Shown in pieces: positions 24,853-38,427 of a stretch of DNA of 64,000 nucleotides (within the stretch, counting starts at the first letter, position 1; every line of letters begins with the position of its first letter). The notes under the pieces were generated by a model, which saw nothing but the letters and a program-made list of their open reading frames with translations, made no database searches and was not told the origin of the DNA. This DNA is from Onchocerca volvulus. Taxonomy: Eukaryota > Nematoda > Chromadorea > Rhabditida > Onchocercidae. The stretch covers positions 1,714,646-1,778,645 of the forward strand of contig HG738136.1 of the NCBI GenBank assembly GCA_000499405.2, in the 5' to 3' direction. The position numbers and the translations under genes were made by a program.

Positions 24853-26797
24853 AGTTGAAAATAAAGTCTACGATCAAGCATGAATGATCAAAATGAATAT
24901 GATCTCAGAATTTTTTGTAGAAAATCGATGTATTGTAAATGATTTATGATTGAAAACGATGTATTGTAAATGATTTGTGATTGAACTCAAATAAATTATT
25001 GCTTGCTGAATTTCTTATCACTAAAGTACACATGATAAGTAATTTCACAAAGTATTCACTTTTCCAGTAATGATCATGCTAGTTGCATTATCATATCAGT
25101 CATCTCTTGATCTTTTCAATTTTTTCAAATGATAACAGTATCTATAAACAAAACAGTTAAATCGCTTTATGAAGATAATCACAAGAATTAGGTAAATATT
25201 TGATCTATTCATCACAAAAGAATGAACTTCACTATATTGTTGTAATAAAATGTATTTCTTTTCACTTTTCTTAATTGCTTTTTTTTTTTTTTAACTTAAA
25301 TTTAATGAACACTTAATTAGCGGTCTGTGATAATAAATAAAAATAAACTATGATAAAAATATATGATAGATGCATTTCAGTTGGTGGAATTTAGTGGTTT
25401 ATTGATAAATCGTAAAATTTTAATGAGTTAAAAAATGCTCATAAGCCATGACGTACGGATTTTTACAAAAATACGTCTCACGTCTAAATGACACGTGTGA
25501 CGTATTTTTATAATTATTGCGATGAAAATGAGGAAAAAAAAAATTAAATAAAAGAAGAAAGCAATACAATCATTCAAATTTTAGTGGAAAACAGAACTTG
25601 TTTCCATAAATTGAGAAATTTCTCGCCATTACTGTATGAGAAAAAAAAAAAAATTTTTATTTAAAATTTTATCATGGTTAAACAAAAATCAATAAATGAT
25701 GAAGACATTAAAGTTCATTTCATTTTCGATTTCTTTCTTAATTCCTTCAACTCGGAAATTCTTCTTGAATTATCTCAAGAGCTTAGTCATTTCCTTTCTT
25801 GTCTCTTAATAATTATTTCGGATTAGTTCGAGAATTTTGTCATTTCCAGTTTATAATAAACAGGACTTTGATATAATAAATTAAGGGAATTGCTCCTACT
25901 TTTCATTAATTAACTAATTAATTTAACAACGTCCTTTCGATACTATTCTCTCTGCCATACTTTTAAAATACCTATCCATTAGTTTTTCCGGAAAATTTTT
26001 AACAAGAGAAATGTCATTATTCTTTTTTCGTATCATTCAAAACGACACTTTTCGTTTTTATATTTACTGATAATGTTGATAAAATGTGATTTTTTGTTAA
26101 ATTTGTGAAAAGATGACTTGTGATAAACAATAGCTAATAATTTTTGGTTCTTTTGAGCAAATTTTGGCTCTAGCATGGTCTAATCTTGGCAATTTCTCAA
26201 TTGAAATTTCGTATTTCAAGAAATGCTTGAAGCCAAATTGAATTGTAATTTGCTGATAAATTGATAACGGGAACGAAATTAAACAAGACTAAATTAGAAA
26301 TTAACTAGAAATTGTTAATTATGGACTAATTTTTAAACGAATCATGTGACTTTTTTCTCCATTTTTAACTTTCATATCATCATAATCATACTAAATTATC
26401 GAATCAGAATAAATTCCGAAATGTTAACATAATATGAAATAAAAATCAAATGCTTTCTCTAAACATTTGCTAATTAATCTAAAAATAGACCAATTAATTA
26501 GTTTATTATCATTTTATGATTTATCATTTTTGATTAAAAAAAAAAAAACACTTAACAATTTTCTAAAATTCAAAAAAGTAGCAAAAAAAAGCATGATTAT
26601 TGATTATTAGTTGAAATTATTGAATGAATCCCAAAATATTCGACAATTTATGTTGAAATACTACAAAGTTTAAAATTTATCACTGATCTTTATTATGTAT
26701 ATCGAAGATTTTTAAAAAGATTTTATAAATATTTCTTCCTGGGAATGATCCATTTTATTAATACGGTTCAATTATACTACAGAAAGAACGGATAGCA
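24853..26797. other. Intergenic, no gene seen; contains a hairpin at 25467-25509
   Basis: AT-rich spacer between the U2AF35-like and START-domain genes, both on the plus strand. Apart from a strong inverted repeat and homopolymer runs, no exon was recognised. Confidence 0.5.
25467..25509. repeat. Near-perfect inverted repeat, 17-bp arms
   Basis: AAAAATACGTCTCACGT at 25467-25483 and ACGTGTGACGTATTTTT at 25493-25509 are inverted with one mismatch and a 9-base loop. It contains TGACGTA-type sites. It could be a short palindromic element, a structured RNA or a terminator-like hairpin. Confidence 0.7.
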
Positions 26798-28598
26798 ATG
26801 ACTATTTCTATTACGGTTGCTGATGTTACCGATATTCTTAAACCGGAACACAAAAAAGTATGTGTAAATTTTGATATTTACAAATTATTTCACAATCTTG
26901 ATCATATGTTTGGATTATTTGTTGCATTCATATGATCAGTGATTGGATCCGTATGATTGGATCATATTGTTGTATTCATAGGATTAATGATTGGATCCGT
27001 ATGATTCAATCATATTGCTGGATTCATATGATCAATGATTGAATCATATTGTTGAATTCATGGGATTCATATGATCAATGAATGAATCATATTGTTGGAT
27101 TCATGGGATTCATATGATCAATGATTGGATCCATCAATGATTAGATCCATAGGATTGGATCATATTGTTGGATTTCATATGATCAATGATTGGATTCGCA
27201 TGATTGGATCATACTGTTGGATTATACTGCTAGATTCATCTGATCTGATGATTGAATCATTATGATTAATAAGAATTCGTAGAATATAGAATTCTGAAAA
27301 AAATTTGCATAAATCAATGAATCTTTTCTTGCAAAATTATTGTTTGACATGCAATAAAAACTTTTTTTTTTCACGATTACAGTACGAAAAAGCACTAAAT
27401 GATGCTGCAGAAGCAATGAATGAAATTTTAAGTATTATAAATACGCCTGAATTTGAAACAATGGAAGGTTGGAAACTTAAGAAAGAAAATAAAATGGATA
27501 AAGTTTTCGCGAAAAGATTTGCAGTCGGCAAAATTTTCACACTTCGGGTTTGTTTACTTTTTTTTTTTTCAGCATTATTTATTTACTTTTTTCTTCATCA
27601 TTATTTTTGAAATTTCTTTTTCATCTTGTAACTTCTAATTTCCATGATTTTGATAATTTAAATAAAAATATATTTTGAGCATTTTTGAAGAAAAAAAAAA
27701 AAAGTTTATTTTTTAGACAACTTTGGATATGCCACGTGAACAACTTTTCTTCGAACATTGGGATAATTTTGTCGAAACAGCGTATAAGAATAAAAATACA
27801 TCATTGGCTGAAAAAATTGAAACACTTTCACCTCATGTTCAAATTCTTCATGTTATATTTAAATTTGCACTTTTTTTTTTTTTTTTTACGTCAGAAGTTT
27901 CTTAATTTCAAATTATGATTATCTTATTGCTATCCGATGAAAATTTTAAAGAAAATTTCGAAAATTTTTAAAATTTTAGACTCTGACCGATAATATTAAT
28001 GAATGCTGAATGCAATTTGTGTATAGATTTTGAAAAAATGTACTTACGAATATATTATTGATTTATTTGCTAAAATATTAGATTTTAATAAAAATAACAA
28101 CTTTTTTTTACAGTATGCAATGAAGAATTCCGGTTTGATAAAAGGTCGAGATTTCGTGACCACACATATCTATCGTCGAATTAATGATGATATTATCGAA
28201 GCAGCACGAAGTTTTCATACCGATGAGGTGAAGCAACATAAAAATAAAACTAGGTAAAATGATTGATAATCGATGACAATAAATCAAGAAACAAGAAATT
28301 CATTCTTGAATATTACGAGAAATATTCGTTTTTTTTTTTTGGATTAAGTTTAGAAATTTATCATATTTCAGTAATTATAAATTACAGAGGTAATTTATTA
28401 CTTGGTGGTGGTCGTTTTCGCATTCATCCAAGCGATTCGCAAAAAACTATTGTTGATTACATCATCTGCTTGGATTTCGGGGGTTCAGATCTAACAAAAC
28501 CGGTAGCAGAATCAATCTTATCGAAATTAATCCTTCAAGATATTGAATATGCACATGAAGAGATCAATAAATTGAAAACTAATACTAGTGATAATTAA
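26798..28598 (+). CDS. StAR-type START-domain lipid-binding protein
   Basis: Exons supported: 26798-26857, 27383-27547, 27717-27851, 28114-28253, 28388-28598. A joining exon between 27851 and 28114 is unresolved; a candidate at 27980-28006 reads TLTDNINEC but meets a stop before any GT donor. The protein starts MTISITVADVTDILKPEHKK. It follows the START domain order: ALNDAAEAMNEIL, GWKLKKENKMDKVFAKR, TTLDMPREQLFFEHWDNF, then LIKGRDFVTTHIYRR, RFRIHPS, TIVDYIICLDFGGSDLTKP and a C-terminal helix. It resembles the STARD1/STARD3 group, which binds cholesterol or other lipids, but has no visible presequence or membrane segments, so it would be cytosolic. An acceptor-like CTACAG lies 16 bases before the ATG. 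The first intron is filled by a minisatellite. Confidence 0.82.
26928..27258. repeat. GATC-rich minisatellite in intron 1 of the START gene
   Basis: Irregular units of about 20-50 bp built from ATATGATCAATGATTGGATC and ATCATATTGTTGGATTCATA recur across about 330 bp. Unit order varies, which suggests nested duplication. Confidence 0.85.
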
Positions 28599-30634
28599 TC
28601 TGTTAGATAAACTCAGTTCCAGTTTTCATGTTTTTCTTCTAGAATGTGAAAATTTTCTGAAATTGACTTTTCCATGATTAATTTTGTCGTATTTTTTTTT
28701 TTTTTTTTATTAATAAAATCTTGCTATCCTTTCCATTATTGAATTTTTCTAAAAATTATATTTCGAATTTGAATGTTACCGAAACTTTCAGAAGTTCAAG
28801 GTAGGACAATTCAGTCTTTTCCAGTTATTCATTCATATTGATGATTTCTCCATCACTTTCGATTAATCCTCAATTAATTGTCGCTAAATGGATAAATTGA
28901 TCATAATTAGCTAGTACGGGGAAATTATTTAGTTTCTTTGTAGTTCCTGGAAGTAAATTTTATCATATTTGAATATCTACCTCTAATAAGACTTCTACAG
29001 AAAAATTGAGAATCGAGATTTACAAACCGTTTGAAATGTTCCCAATACTTCTTCTATCTTTTTCATTTGGAAATTTCTAATAAGTCAAACAAGGACTACT
29101 TGTAATCAGGACTTTGTGTAATCAAATAAAAAAATTTAAATAAATATAGAATAACTGAAAAAAAAATCGGAAATGTTTAAAGACGACGAGAAACTTAGCA
29201 TATTAATAAAGAAATTATTTAATCAACTATTGACGTCTATCCGTTTCTAAAGAAGTAAAAAAATATGCGATCTCATCACAAAGATTTTGATTATTTTAAA
29301 TGGGCCATTTAGTTCTGTTGAATGGATCATGTGGAAAATTTGATTTGAACTTTTCATCAACGGAGGAAATATTTAACAACTTTCAGAAAGAGAATTATAA
29401 TTCCAGATATCAAATCAATCTTGAGTAATCTATCAATTGAGATAGCTGATCTCCATCATTTCGAATAATCAAAAAATTTGCTAAATCCATGAAGCCTGTA
29501 ATTTTCAACCTTAATTTGCAAATTTGCTGCTAAATAATGCTAAAACACTCGAAAACGATATAACCAATGAAATTAGCATAAATTATTATGTTAAAGCAAA
29601 AAAGATTTTTTTATCCCCAGGAGTCAATTCTCATGGGATTTAAGATATTCTTGTTCTAAAGGAAACATGTATTAATTGGCAATATGTCGGATTTTAATAA
29701 TGTATTCTGCTTGACAAAATAAATTGCATTGCTACGAATATCAGATGTTTAATTTCACTATTTGTAAATTATCATGAAGAGGGAATGTAAGAAATGGAAT
29801 ATCAAATTCTATGATACAGAACTGCAACAAGTTTTTTTTCTTTTTCACGAAAATAATAGTTTAGCTGGCACGAAAATAATTTTATTAGGAATAAATTGCG
29901 AGAATTATACGCTTAACAACGAAATGTGTAGCCGTATGATCAATGATAACACGTGGAGCCGAATGAGTGACACCCATATGTAACGTTGCATGCACGATGA
30001 ATCACAAGTAATAATTGTGTTAAGATTTGATTCAAAACAACGTTTTAACAACATCTTTGCCTTTTGGCACTTCTGTATCGAGAAGTTAGGACCTTGCGAC
30101 GATGTGATTTTCACTGTTGAACCAAGCTGAAATCGTTTTTTTCCTATCGTATTCGATGGTCACTTCAAGGGAAGCTGTGATGAGACCGCGTCTCATAGTT
30201 TGCTCTCGACATCACCTCCATTTCTGCTCTCATCATTCCTGTGCTTGATCCGCAAACATTAGTTGCAGCGTATTCTGAAGGTCTGACGAGCAAATTTCAA
30301 CGAAAATAAAAGGTTAAGGGATTTCTATACCTTAAATAAGGAGCTATATAAGTAAAAGATACATGAGATTTCACGAGAGTTAAGGGATGAAAAAAAAAAA
30401 AAAAAAAAATAGTTGTTGACGAAAGGAAGGTAGATGACATGAGCAGCGGAATTATTAAAATTTTGAGCAGCCAGGGACTAGATTTGCAACATAAAACCAA
30501 GGACAAGTAAAAATCAAAAAAGCTTCAAATTTGGAATTAAATATCTTGCAAAATGGAACAAAGGGTAAAATAAAAAAAATTGGAAAATTTAAAATACTGG
30601 CTGCATCATTTGTCACCTTACAGGGTGCGACAAC
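28599..30634. other. Intergenic between convergent genes
   Basis: About 2 kb between the 3' ends of the START gene (plus) and Acinus (minus). It is mostly AT-rich. A slightly more GC-rich, mixed-sequence patch at about 29930-30300 matches nothing I recognise, and its short reading frames are not convincing. Poly-A at 30391-30410. Confidence 0.4.
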
Positions 30635-33600
30635 CTAACGACGGCGGCGTGGTGATCGGGATCTGGAATGTCGCCGATCACGCTGCCTCCCGGGAGTTTG
30701 TGATCGTCGACGGGATGGTGGGGTGCGTGAGCGTCGACGAGACAGTGGAGATCTAGCGCTGACACGCTTGTTTGTATTAGTTTTTTCTTTCATTGGTCCA
30801 TCTTTCTCTTTTCGCTTCGTGATCCCATTTTGGGCAACTTTTTTGGCCAGCTCCGTCTCTACAGCTTTCCGTTTGGTGCGTTCAACAATCTAAATTAGCT
30901 ATACAATGAAAAACAAATGCATAAATATTCGTTGTGTTGACCATTGACAACCACTCCAGAAAAAAGAATTTTTTAAAGATTGGTAAAATAAATAATAAGA
31001 CCAATTCGATATGCAGTTACACCTTTTGAAGAGCAATCTGTATATAACCAATCTGTTTACTTATAAAACTATACTAAAATGAACCTGTTCTTCAGTAAGC
31101 GGTAGATAATAGACGGCTGGTTGAGTTTTCGTCTTCAAAAATAATTCATCCGCTGTTTTAACACGTCTCTCTGGTTCTAAAGGGAAGGTTTAAATAAAAG
31201 TTGCTAAAACACTTTCATCTTTACTTTCATTCATTAATTTAAGCATTAATTTGAAAATTTTGCAAAAGTAACCGTTCTGTTTCAATTCAGGTGAAGCAGT
31301 AGTACGACGACCTTCATCCTTCCATATCGATTTCCGTTCCCGTGGCCGCTTTGTCTCCGAATGCTGTGAATTAGGATTTTATGAAGAATTGAAAGAAAAA
31401 AAAATTCATATTTCAAACATGACTTTGATATTCCTGTTTAAAATCCTTTCATATATATATCTGACATCAACTAATAGATATAAAACAAATAATACAAAAA
31501 TGACAGTGCAAACGAAGAAATTTGATGTGAAAAGATTTCCCACATACATGAATTTAAAAGATTAATACCGTTATCGGTGAAGCCGAACGCTTTCGACTTC
31601 GATGTCCGTGTCCGTGTCCTTCTCGCTCTCTTTTATCTAAATCCTTCGTTGACTCGTCATTCTGATCAGTTGGCAGTACATGTCTACGTTTTTCATCTAC
31701 AGATAAGGATACACGAAGAGTAGGAGCTGAATTTCCTGAAGGTGATTTCGATGTTTCCGTGCTTTCTTCTGTTATTTCTTCATTTTGTGACTGATCGGCA
31801 ACAAGATGTTTAGTAAGCTGCAATGTGAAAGCTCTAACATCAAGATTGTAAAAAATTCATATTATTACCAATTTTGAACACTAAGAACGAACAATGCTTA
31901 CATTCGCATCATCTGAATAATCTATTTTCAAAGCTTTTGGACTGCAAGGTGGCCATACAACATTATGAAGACGTCCTCGAGCCACAATAGCTTCTTCCAC
32001 AGTTGAATACTGTAAATAAATAATTACATCATACAATAATGCCCACGAATAAGCACAATGCAAAATGATTCCAGCTAAATTTATTCAAATTATTAGAAAA
32101 ATTACTTTTGCAATGCATGTAGATTTGATATTATCGATCCAGAAACCCCCTTCAACTACTGTACCGAAAGTTGAAAGTAACTGTTGTAGCTGTTTAACCG
32201 TATAAGGACGAGTTAGTTGTCTTATCATTATTACCTGAAAGCAGTGAGTAGGTTGAATACAATCATGAATTTTTTTATTTATTTACATATGAAACTAAAT
32301 TAGAGATACTACCATACAAGAATTATTGTACTGTTAATAATAAATGATTATATTCTACAAAATGTTCCAAATAAGGAATTAAACAAAAATAATTAAAAAA
32401 AAAATTTAAAAAAAAGAAAAAGAACTCCAATAAGATATTATTAAAATTTAAAGGATAAAAATGAGATCGGTAAAACTCAAACATAAATTCTGTGGAGTTA
32501 AAAAACAATTTGGACACTAAGAGACTGACTTGATTAACCGGATATCGTGCTGGTGACACTCTTCGTTCACGCACGAAACCATCCACTGTTGTATGGCTCT
32601 CTAGTTGTTTTTCTGGAGTTGGTGAACGTTTAGACACACGTGAAGACCCTGAAGAAATTTTTTTGAAAACCAGTGAAGTAATTATATGGAAGCAAAAACC
32701 AAAAACCAAAGTTTATTTCTCTACAATAAGTTATGTCTAAAGAAATGTAAGATAATTTGAAAAATATGCAAATTCGGTAGCAGCTTCAATCTGAAGTGAA
32801 ACGAGAACTCATTAATTGATCACATTAAGAAAAATATCACAAAATTTTAGGAATTTAAAAAAAAAACTGACTGACAAGAACAAGATAAGTCAGCAATCAA
32901 TCAACAAGCTCTTCCAACATTTGACAGCAACAGCATGTTAGATATAATCATAAGGAATATTTCATCAAAAGCTAATAATCAGAATGTTCATACTATTCTG
33001 TTTATTCTAACTACTGATCAAATCAATGATGATCTTCTGACGTAAACATTTATAATCTCCAATTTAATAAATTGAAGATTTCTTAAATGATGTTTGCTGC
33101 TTCACTTTGTCAATTAACACTTACTGTGTTCATTACACTAGATAAAACAATCACTTTACAAAAGCCATTCAAGTTTTTCCACTAATCACATCAGTTGGTC
33201 AGTTCTGAAACTAATTAAAAAAAGATTCACTTGGCTACAAGAACTGATGTGTGGATATACGAACCTGAGTGCTTCGCGTGTCTCTCAACTCTTTCAAATA
33301 TTCTCTCTTTGCGTCTTTCAGATGCTTCTTCAGCAGCCTGCAATATGCTCGTGTCAGACAATTTAATATCAATGCTACATAAAAATTTCTTAATAATATA
33401 ACCAGTTTATGAGAAAATTATACGAAAAATTCTGCAAGTATATATTCTTTAAATAAAGTGATTTTATTCCTTACTTTGACTTCTTCAGCTACTTCGGCAA
33501 CTGAACTTTGCACTGGTTCTTCGTAATCGAGCTCTTCCATTCGATCTTTTGTATCGGACAATTCTTCTTTGAAATCAGATACAACTGAAGCATGAGTGTC

Positions 33601-36560
33601 GCATCTATCTTCCTGTTCATCCATTTCAATTTCCTCTTCCTTATGTTTTGCGACTGAAACTGTAACGATACTGTTTGTAGAATGAGCTGTTTCAGATGGT
33701 TTCCAACGACGCTTTTTCTCTTGAGCGATAGCTATTTTCGCTAAAATAAAAAATATTAAAATGATAAAATTTAATTCAAAACTATGACTAAATAAGGGTA
33801 CTTATAAAGTGATAGAAAACAGCGGGTCCACTCAAGGGACTATAAGTGAATTTCTGTTTACAATACGATTTCTTATCAATAATGTAATTATACACCATTT
33901 CTAGGAAAAAAGATGGAGATCAGTGCATAAAGTTATTGATATTTTTAACTAATTCTGAAAGTATAAAAAAAAATTTGCTTTTAGTTTGCGAGGTTGTTCC
34001 CTTTGTACGCTCCATAATTTTCTCCACTGATACATCGTCAACTGCTCCCATCTATAAATGTACAACTGGGAATGATGAAGGGATCTAATCAGCAAAAAAG
34101 TAGCATTTTAATTTTAACTGCATAGTATATGTTATTTCACAGAAAGCTACAACAGTTTAACTTCGATTTCCTGCATTTTGAACTGTTGTTAAGCAGAAAT
34201 AAATAATCAAAAAATTATTGGTTACAAGTAAACAACTTACTGACTATTAAAGCTAATTTTAATGGCTTTCCAGAAAAACAGGTCCTCTCAATCTAGTGTA
34301 TAACTATATTATTTGAAATGAAGAGTCCACTTTCTCATTTCTGAAGTATATTCAACATAGCTTATTTGCTAGCTTACCACTTCTTGATCCTCCAGATCTA
34401 CGGGCATCTGCTCCCAGGATGCATTCGATTCATCTGCTGCCTCACTTCGGCTTCGGCTACAAAAAAAAAAAAGAAAAAAATAATAAATTGATTTTTATAT
34501 TTCTTATAAATGACCAGATAAGTTGATTCTGGGAAGTCAAAAATTCGGCTCTGTTCTACTCTCAGCATATAATCTCGCTAAACAATGAATCTGATTCAAT
34601 AGCATGCGATTTTCTATATATCTTCCTATAAAACTTTTGCTATTCTGAATACATGAAGAAATGACAATGGAAAATACCTTGATGTCCTGGAGACACTGCT
34701 AGCTATATCCGACACAGCATCCTCTTCTTCAATCTTGTCTTCATGTTTCTTTTGCATTTCATGCTCTTCACTTATATCTCGAGTACTTTCTGGACATCTG
34801 TCTTCTAGATCCACTGATTGTTGATCGCTGACGAGTTTCGTTTCATCATATTCTGTTTCTGTCCGTTCAGTCTCTTCCAGTGTCTTCATCTTCATAGCTG
34901 CCGATATCGAGTCAACATTGACGACCGCTTCTTTTTCTAAAACTTCGACTGGAGCACTGTTGTCGTTCTCAGCTTCCCCGACATCATGAATTTTCGATTG
35001 CGCTTCTACACTTTCCTGGAAACTGTCCGCTTCCATCGAATCCTTTAAGAAAAATGATGAAATGAAACTATTTAACTTGAATAAATGTCTATCCAACTAT
35101 TCCATGAAAGCTCATCTAATTTAATCATTCATTGTTCTGTTCTAACCTAACTGTCAAACATTAATAAAATAAAGCAAGCACAATGTATTGTTACAAGTCA
35201 AGACCTGTTCAGTTTCACTAGTTACTATAGATTCCATAGGTTTCTCAACAATAACAGCTGAACTACGTCCACTACGTCGAGAACGACGCATAGCAAGCGT
35301 TTTTTCGCGTATCGGCGATGTGTCATCCCCAGACGAAGCTCTGCGAACTGCTTCTGAAAATTATCTCATCAGCTGATATCACATATGCACTCTAATAATA
35401 TCTAACTAATACGGAATAACAAACTTTAAAATGAAACTAGAAACATCATACGTCAAATCAAGCATCAGAAACTAACAAACCTGCATCTTTGCGTGCCTCA
35501 CGTAAAGCGGTTTGTTGCTTGGCTAAATATTCTGCAACCAGTGGGTTGGGTGGTGAAGTCTGTAACGCTCATTATTATCAATTAAAGCACGTAATTTGAA
35601 ATAGTTATGTGAATTCCTCAAAAATGAAAAATGAAAAAAAACCATAACTTAGAATTAACTTACCAAATCTCTTTGTGGACTTTCTATAGCTGTTGACTGT
35701 ACTTCGCTTTCACATTTGGCATTTATCTCCGTCAACAAATACTAAAATTCCTGGCATGTTATAGGCAAACAAGTAAGGCAAATAAGCAAGAAATAAAAGA
35801 CTGATAAGTCAAGCAGAAAGAAGGAATAAGGCCGAAAGAATATGCCGAGCAATGAATTCGAAATAGGAATCAAATTACGAAGCATGCTTACACAATTTGT
35901 TGGTCAAATCTTACAACAGACTGGTGAAATCTTCCCTTTTTTTTTATAGTGATAGGACATTTTAATAGCAACTGAATCATAAAGTTAACAAAAACAGCCT
36001 TTCATTACGTTGCGGCTTTAATAAGCCTTTAGTATGCTTTGTTCATTTTTGAGTTATCAATACATCATTGATAAAGAACTTAATATGATTATAATTTTTC
36101 TTTCTAATTAATAACAACAGAATCTTTCACTAAAATATATTTATATTCAGCAAATATAAGGTCACCCCTAGAATTATAGGAAACTACAGAAAGTAATTAG
36201 GTTATTGCCAAAATCATAAGAAGATATAAATATAAAATTAGGTCATCATTAAAGCAAAATATATTAGATATCCATCGTTGGATATTGAGTTCTTCATGAA
36301 AAACCGGATCATCATCAATAGATGCAAAGCTGTTACGACGAAAGAATATCAGATGATGATAAAAATCTACGCACTTATTAAATGTTATATAAAAAAGATA
36401 GAAATAAAGGAAAAATGCTAACTTCTTTGAGTCGTTCATGAAGTACATTCTTGTTACCAATCTTGGATAATCCACGCTTTCCAAGCTCTTCTTTTAACTC
36501 CACCACTTTCATTTCTGAGATGGGACGGCCGTCAATAAACGGCTCACTTTCATCACACAT
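30635..36560 (-). CDS. ACIN1: Acinus (apoptotic chromatin condensation inducer; ASAP/PSAP complex subunit)
   Basis: Sixteen exons: 36560-36423, 35741-35664, 35559-35481, 35353-35205, 35042-34678, 34456-34378, 34051-34009 (or to 33979), 33740-33475, 33337-33265, 32648-32530, 32234-32106, 32009-31902, 31817-31569, 31363-31273, 31176-31085, 30889-30635; about 770-780 residues. Order of parts: SAP domain (ISEMKVVELKEELGKRGLSK), acidic and serine-rich middle, basic KKRRWKPSE, RRM (QLTRPYTVKQLQQLL, EGGFWIDNIKSTC, YSTVEEAIVARGRL), then the RNPS1/SAP18-binding motif (TADELFLKTKTQPAVYYLPL) and an RS-rich tail ending RSRSPRRRR. Acinus scaffolds the ASAP complex on spliced mRNA at the exon junction complex. 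The human protein is longer; the shorter middle is expected in invertebrates. The ATG lies 10 bases after a TTTTTACAG acceptor, a likely spliced-leader site. Confidence 0.93.
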
Positions 36561-36580
36561 TTTGATAACACTGTAAAAAT
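36561..36580 (-). promoter_or_regulatory. Candidate spliced-leader acceptor of Acinus
   Basis: On the minus strand TTTTTACAG is followed by a 10-base leader and then the ATG of the SAP-domain exon. No upstream coding exon is evident, so trans-splicing is the simplest reading. Confidence 0.5.
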
Positions 36581-36749
36581 ATTAAAGATATGATAATATA
36601 ATGATAATATCTTGCATATTATCGCATTATTAATTTCTCCGCTAACAGATATGTTAAACCGAAAGGAAATTACGGCCCCACGGATAAAAAAACGCATAAC
36701 TACAGCGTTCTCATCGGCCATATTACCCTAAACGTAAATTAATAAGCAG

Positions 36750-36895
36750 CACACATGCATGCACACGCACACACACATCTGAACACACAATTATACATAC
36801 AACCATACCTATACGTGCACACAGACACAGATACGCGCAAATACGTGCAGACCGGCAAACACAGCAGGCACACACAGACACAAAATCATACACCC
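36750..36895. repeat. CA-rich degenerate microsatellite
   Basis: Interrupted (CA)n with ACACAC, ATACAT and GCACAC blocks, about 145 bp, upstream of Acinus. An open frame through it is a low-complexity artefact. Confidence 0.8.
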
Positions 36896-38427
36896 TCATT
36901 TATAGCCTCAGTAGAACACCATGCTACAGGTTTGCTCAACTATGATTGGAACACAACGAAAATTATGGTCTCTCAACAGATCTTCCTGAATCTAATCGCA
37001 GGTATCGTAAACTGGCAATTAAAGATCGTTATGAGAAGTCTGAGATCATTAAATTTATTATCTTAAGACTTATTTACTATTTTAGTGATCAATATTTCAC
37101 TCGAATATGATATAATTGTATTATTCATATACAGCTGTCTTACAGTTATACAAAGAAAATCATACCATCACTACATATACCAATAATTGCTGGATCAAGC
37201 TTAAATTAAGTTAAAATTACTCTGATCATAGATCTCTAAAAGTTATGTCTATTATCAGTTATCAACAAGACTTCATGTTTGATACTTTCTGCTATTTTGA
37301 TTTGGTTAAAATATTTTCATTAGTAAATGATCTACAAAGAATTCATGCTTGTTTCCGGTGGTATAGAAATCTTGTCTCTTAGCTAATATGTTCAGACTTT
37401 ATTGACCATCCAATAAACGCTTCATGCTAGTCCTAATTTCTCTCTGTTCATGCAGAGCACATAATTTGTTTTATTAATCAAACTTTGGGCTTACAATTAT
37501 AACATATTGAAAATCAGGTTCTTACGTCATTTTCAAAAAAAAAAAGGCTTCCAGGTTATCTTCTAGCATTGTGTTAGTTAAATCGCACTATTCTCAATTT
37601 CAGTATTCGCAAAAAAAAAAAAAAAAAGACACGTCTACCGGGAAAACCGAAATTAATTCCATACTAAAACTAAATATTATGGGAAATTGTATAATCAAAT
37701 GATTAAAATTTTTGTGAAATTTTTTTTTTTTTTTAATGAGTCATCATCTGTAAAATTATTTTTCATTGTCTGCTATGTCCCATGCTAATTTACAACCACA
37801 TGAAAACGTTTCCGCTTACAGCTAACAAAGCCATTAATCTTATGCTTGTAAAACTGTCACTATCTTTGAATTCAATTAAACTGTCGTAACACTTTTTTCT
37901 TTGCGAACAATTTTCTTCTTAAAATTATTTCAACATCAATTGTCTTATATCCCAATACGCCCAATTCTTAACATTTAATGTACTCCCACTTAATTCCAAA
38001 ACAAAAAAAAATCACTCTTTCGCTTTTGATTCTTTCAAAGTGGTTCGCTCAGATCAAGACGATCTTAAACCACGTTACTCCAGTCCAAGCTCCCAACATA
38101 TTCTTCTCCAAAAACCCAATCGATATCACCCAATTTACTTAACTAAACGCTTGATTTTCTGTTGTACTGTCAATCCTATTGTGAATAAAGGATTTAATAA
38201 AAATCTATTCCTTCCACAGCTCAAATCAAATTTCAAACCTTCCACAACAACGTCTCCAGCATAAAATCAGTTTTGCATAAAATTCTAGAAATGATCAATT
38301 CCAAGTCGTTTTTTCCATTTTCAAGGATCAGTTGTGAAACAAAAGCAAAATGTAAAATGCCACTACTCGCTGGACTATTATTATTCTATCAATTATGAAC
38401 GCTATTTGACAAAAAATATGTCAAATT
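36896..38427. other. Upstream flank of Acinus, no gene seen
   Basis: AT-rich DNA with poly-A at about 37611-37627 and poly-T at 37720-37734. No convincing exon on either strand; probably contains Acinus promoter sequence. Confidence 0.4.

Noticed and set aside
30297..30506. Minus-strand frame with a poly-Phe stretch
   Set aside because: The run comes from a poly-A tract at 30391-30410; nothing conserved flanks it.
36509..36721. Minus-strand ATG frame upstream of Acinus as a longer N-terminus
   Set aside because: It is out of register with the SAP-domain exon and is separated from it by a TTTTTACAG acceptor.
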